Below are positions 63,757 to 64,000 of a stretch of DNA of 64,000 nt, in pieces. The notes beneath the pieces are model-generated. The model made no database searches, had not been told where the DNA came from, and saw only the letters and a program-made list of their open reading frames with translations. Location of the stretch: positions 1,942,501 through 2,006,500 of the forward strand of contig NZ_FNTJ01000001.1 in the NCBI RefSeq assembly GCF_900105185.1. The letters are read 5' to 3'. Source of the DNA: Pseudomonas saponiphila (GTDB lineage Bacteria; Pseudomonadota; Gammaproteobacteria; Pseudomonadales; Pseudomonadaceae). Numbering within the stretch: the first letter of the stretch is position 1; each line of letters opens with the position of its first letter. Both the position numbers and the translations under genes were made by a program.

Positions 63757-64000
63757 CCGTGCAGGAACTGGCTTGCCAGCGAAAGCGTCGGTCTGGGCGC
63801 TGCGTGACTTACGGGTCTCTTCGCCGGCAAGCCGGCTCCTACAGCGAGATGCGGTAGTGGTGCCTCCGTAGGAGCTGGCTTGCCAGCGAAGGCGTCGGCC
63901 TGGGCGCTGCGTGACTTACGGGCCTCTTCGCCGGCAAGCCGGCTCCTACAGCGAGATGCGGTAGTGGGACCTCCGTAGGAGCTGGCTTGCCAGCGAAGGC
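63757..64000. repeat. Tandem array of 107-bp units, each an inverted REP pair
   Basis: The motif GCTTGCCAGC recurs at 63771, 63878 and 63985, exactly 107 bases apart. Each unit holds an outward REP (GTAGGAGCTGGCTTGCCAGCGA), a 35-base spacer (GTCGG.CTGGGCGCTGCGTGACTTACGGG), the inverted REP and a CAGCGAGATGCGGTAGTGG link. Two full copies and part of a third are present and the array runs off the window. Confidence 0.95.

Noticed and set aside
63757..64000. CRISPR array
   Set aside because: The unit is 107 bases and repeated throughout, with REP palindromes and no unique spacers or cas genes.

Overview
The window is a GC-rich chromosomal segment from a fluorescent Pseudomonas, most likely the P. 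fluorescens group in the broad sense. The evidence is the Pseudomonas-type 23S/5S rRNA end, abundant Pseudomonas REP elements (GTAGGAGC...GCTCCTAC), an Rsm-type regulatory RNA, PvdS-type iron-starvation promoters and pyoverdine-like peptide synthetases. Species cannot be fixed from the sequence alone.

Layout. (1) 1-2.6 kb: the 3' end of an rRNA operon (partial 23S, 5S, terminator). (2) 2.8-4.7 kb: a stand-alone PBP2. (3) 4.9-10.7 kb and 17.6-22.2 kb: a complete quinohemoprotein amine dehydrogenase (QHNDH) system in two blocks. The first holds a sigma-54 activator (AcoR type), an ABC exporter (qhpF), a subtilisin-like protease (qhpE) and a flavin monooxygenase (qhpG), all overlapping. The second holds the structural and radical-SAM genes qhpA-qhpD-qhpC-qhpB. 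Between them lie an aldehyde dehydrogenase with a sigma-54 promoter, a 5'-truncated amidohydrolase, a DUF4337 protein, a structured element with a tiny ORF, a HAD phosphatase and a WG-repeat lipoprotein. Together these would oxidise amines to aldehydes in the periplasm and then to acids in the cytoplasm.

(4) 22.3-30.4 kb: single housekeeping and accessory genes. They include an ADP-ribosylglycohydrolase/GFA fusion, an APH(6)-like kinase, a GGA-rich Rsm-type sRNA, a MocR regulator divergent from a LysE exporter, and an isonitrile-hydratase-like protein divergent from a GlxA-type AraC regulator. (5) 30.4-34.8 kb: an unusual three-gene minus-strand operon whose last gene fuses an alpha/beta hydrolase to a PEP-synthase-like ATP-binding domain and a phospho-histidine swivel domain. 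(6) 35-37.4 kb: a cysteine hydrolase, and a TetR/MFS pair with twin operators.

(7) 37.4-63.6 kb: a siderophore NRPS locus: type II thioesterase, siderophore-interacting flavoreductase, NRPS1 (C-A-T-E-C-A-T-C), a SyrP/TauD-like hydroxylase, NRPS2 (dead C-like domain-A-T) and NRPS3 (C-A-T-E-C-A-T-E-C). Three promoters fit TAA(A/T)T-N16-CGT, the PvdS box. By-eye pocket codes predict D-Ser, a basic residue, His (probably beta-hydroxylated), D-Asp and a second D-configured, probably basic residue. The line starts with an ordinary chain-accepting C domain and ends in an orphan C domain without thioesterase, so it looks like the middle of a pyoverdine assembly line whose first (PvdL-like) and last parts are encoded elsewhere. 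The window ends in a terminator and a 107-bp tandem array of REP pairs.
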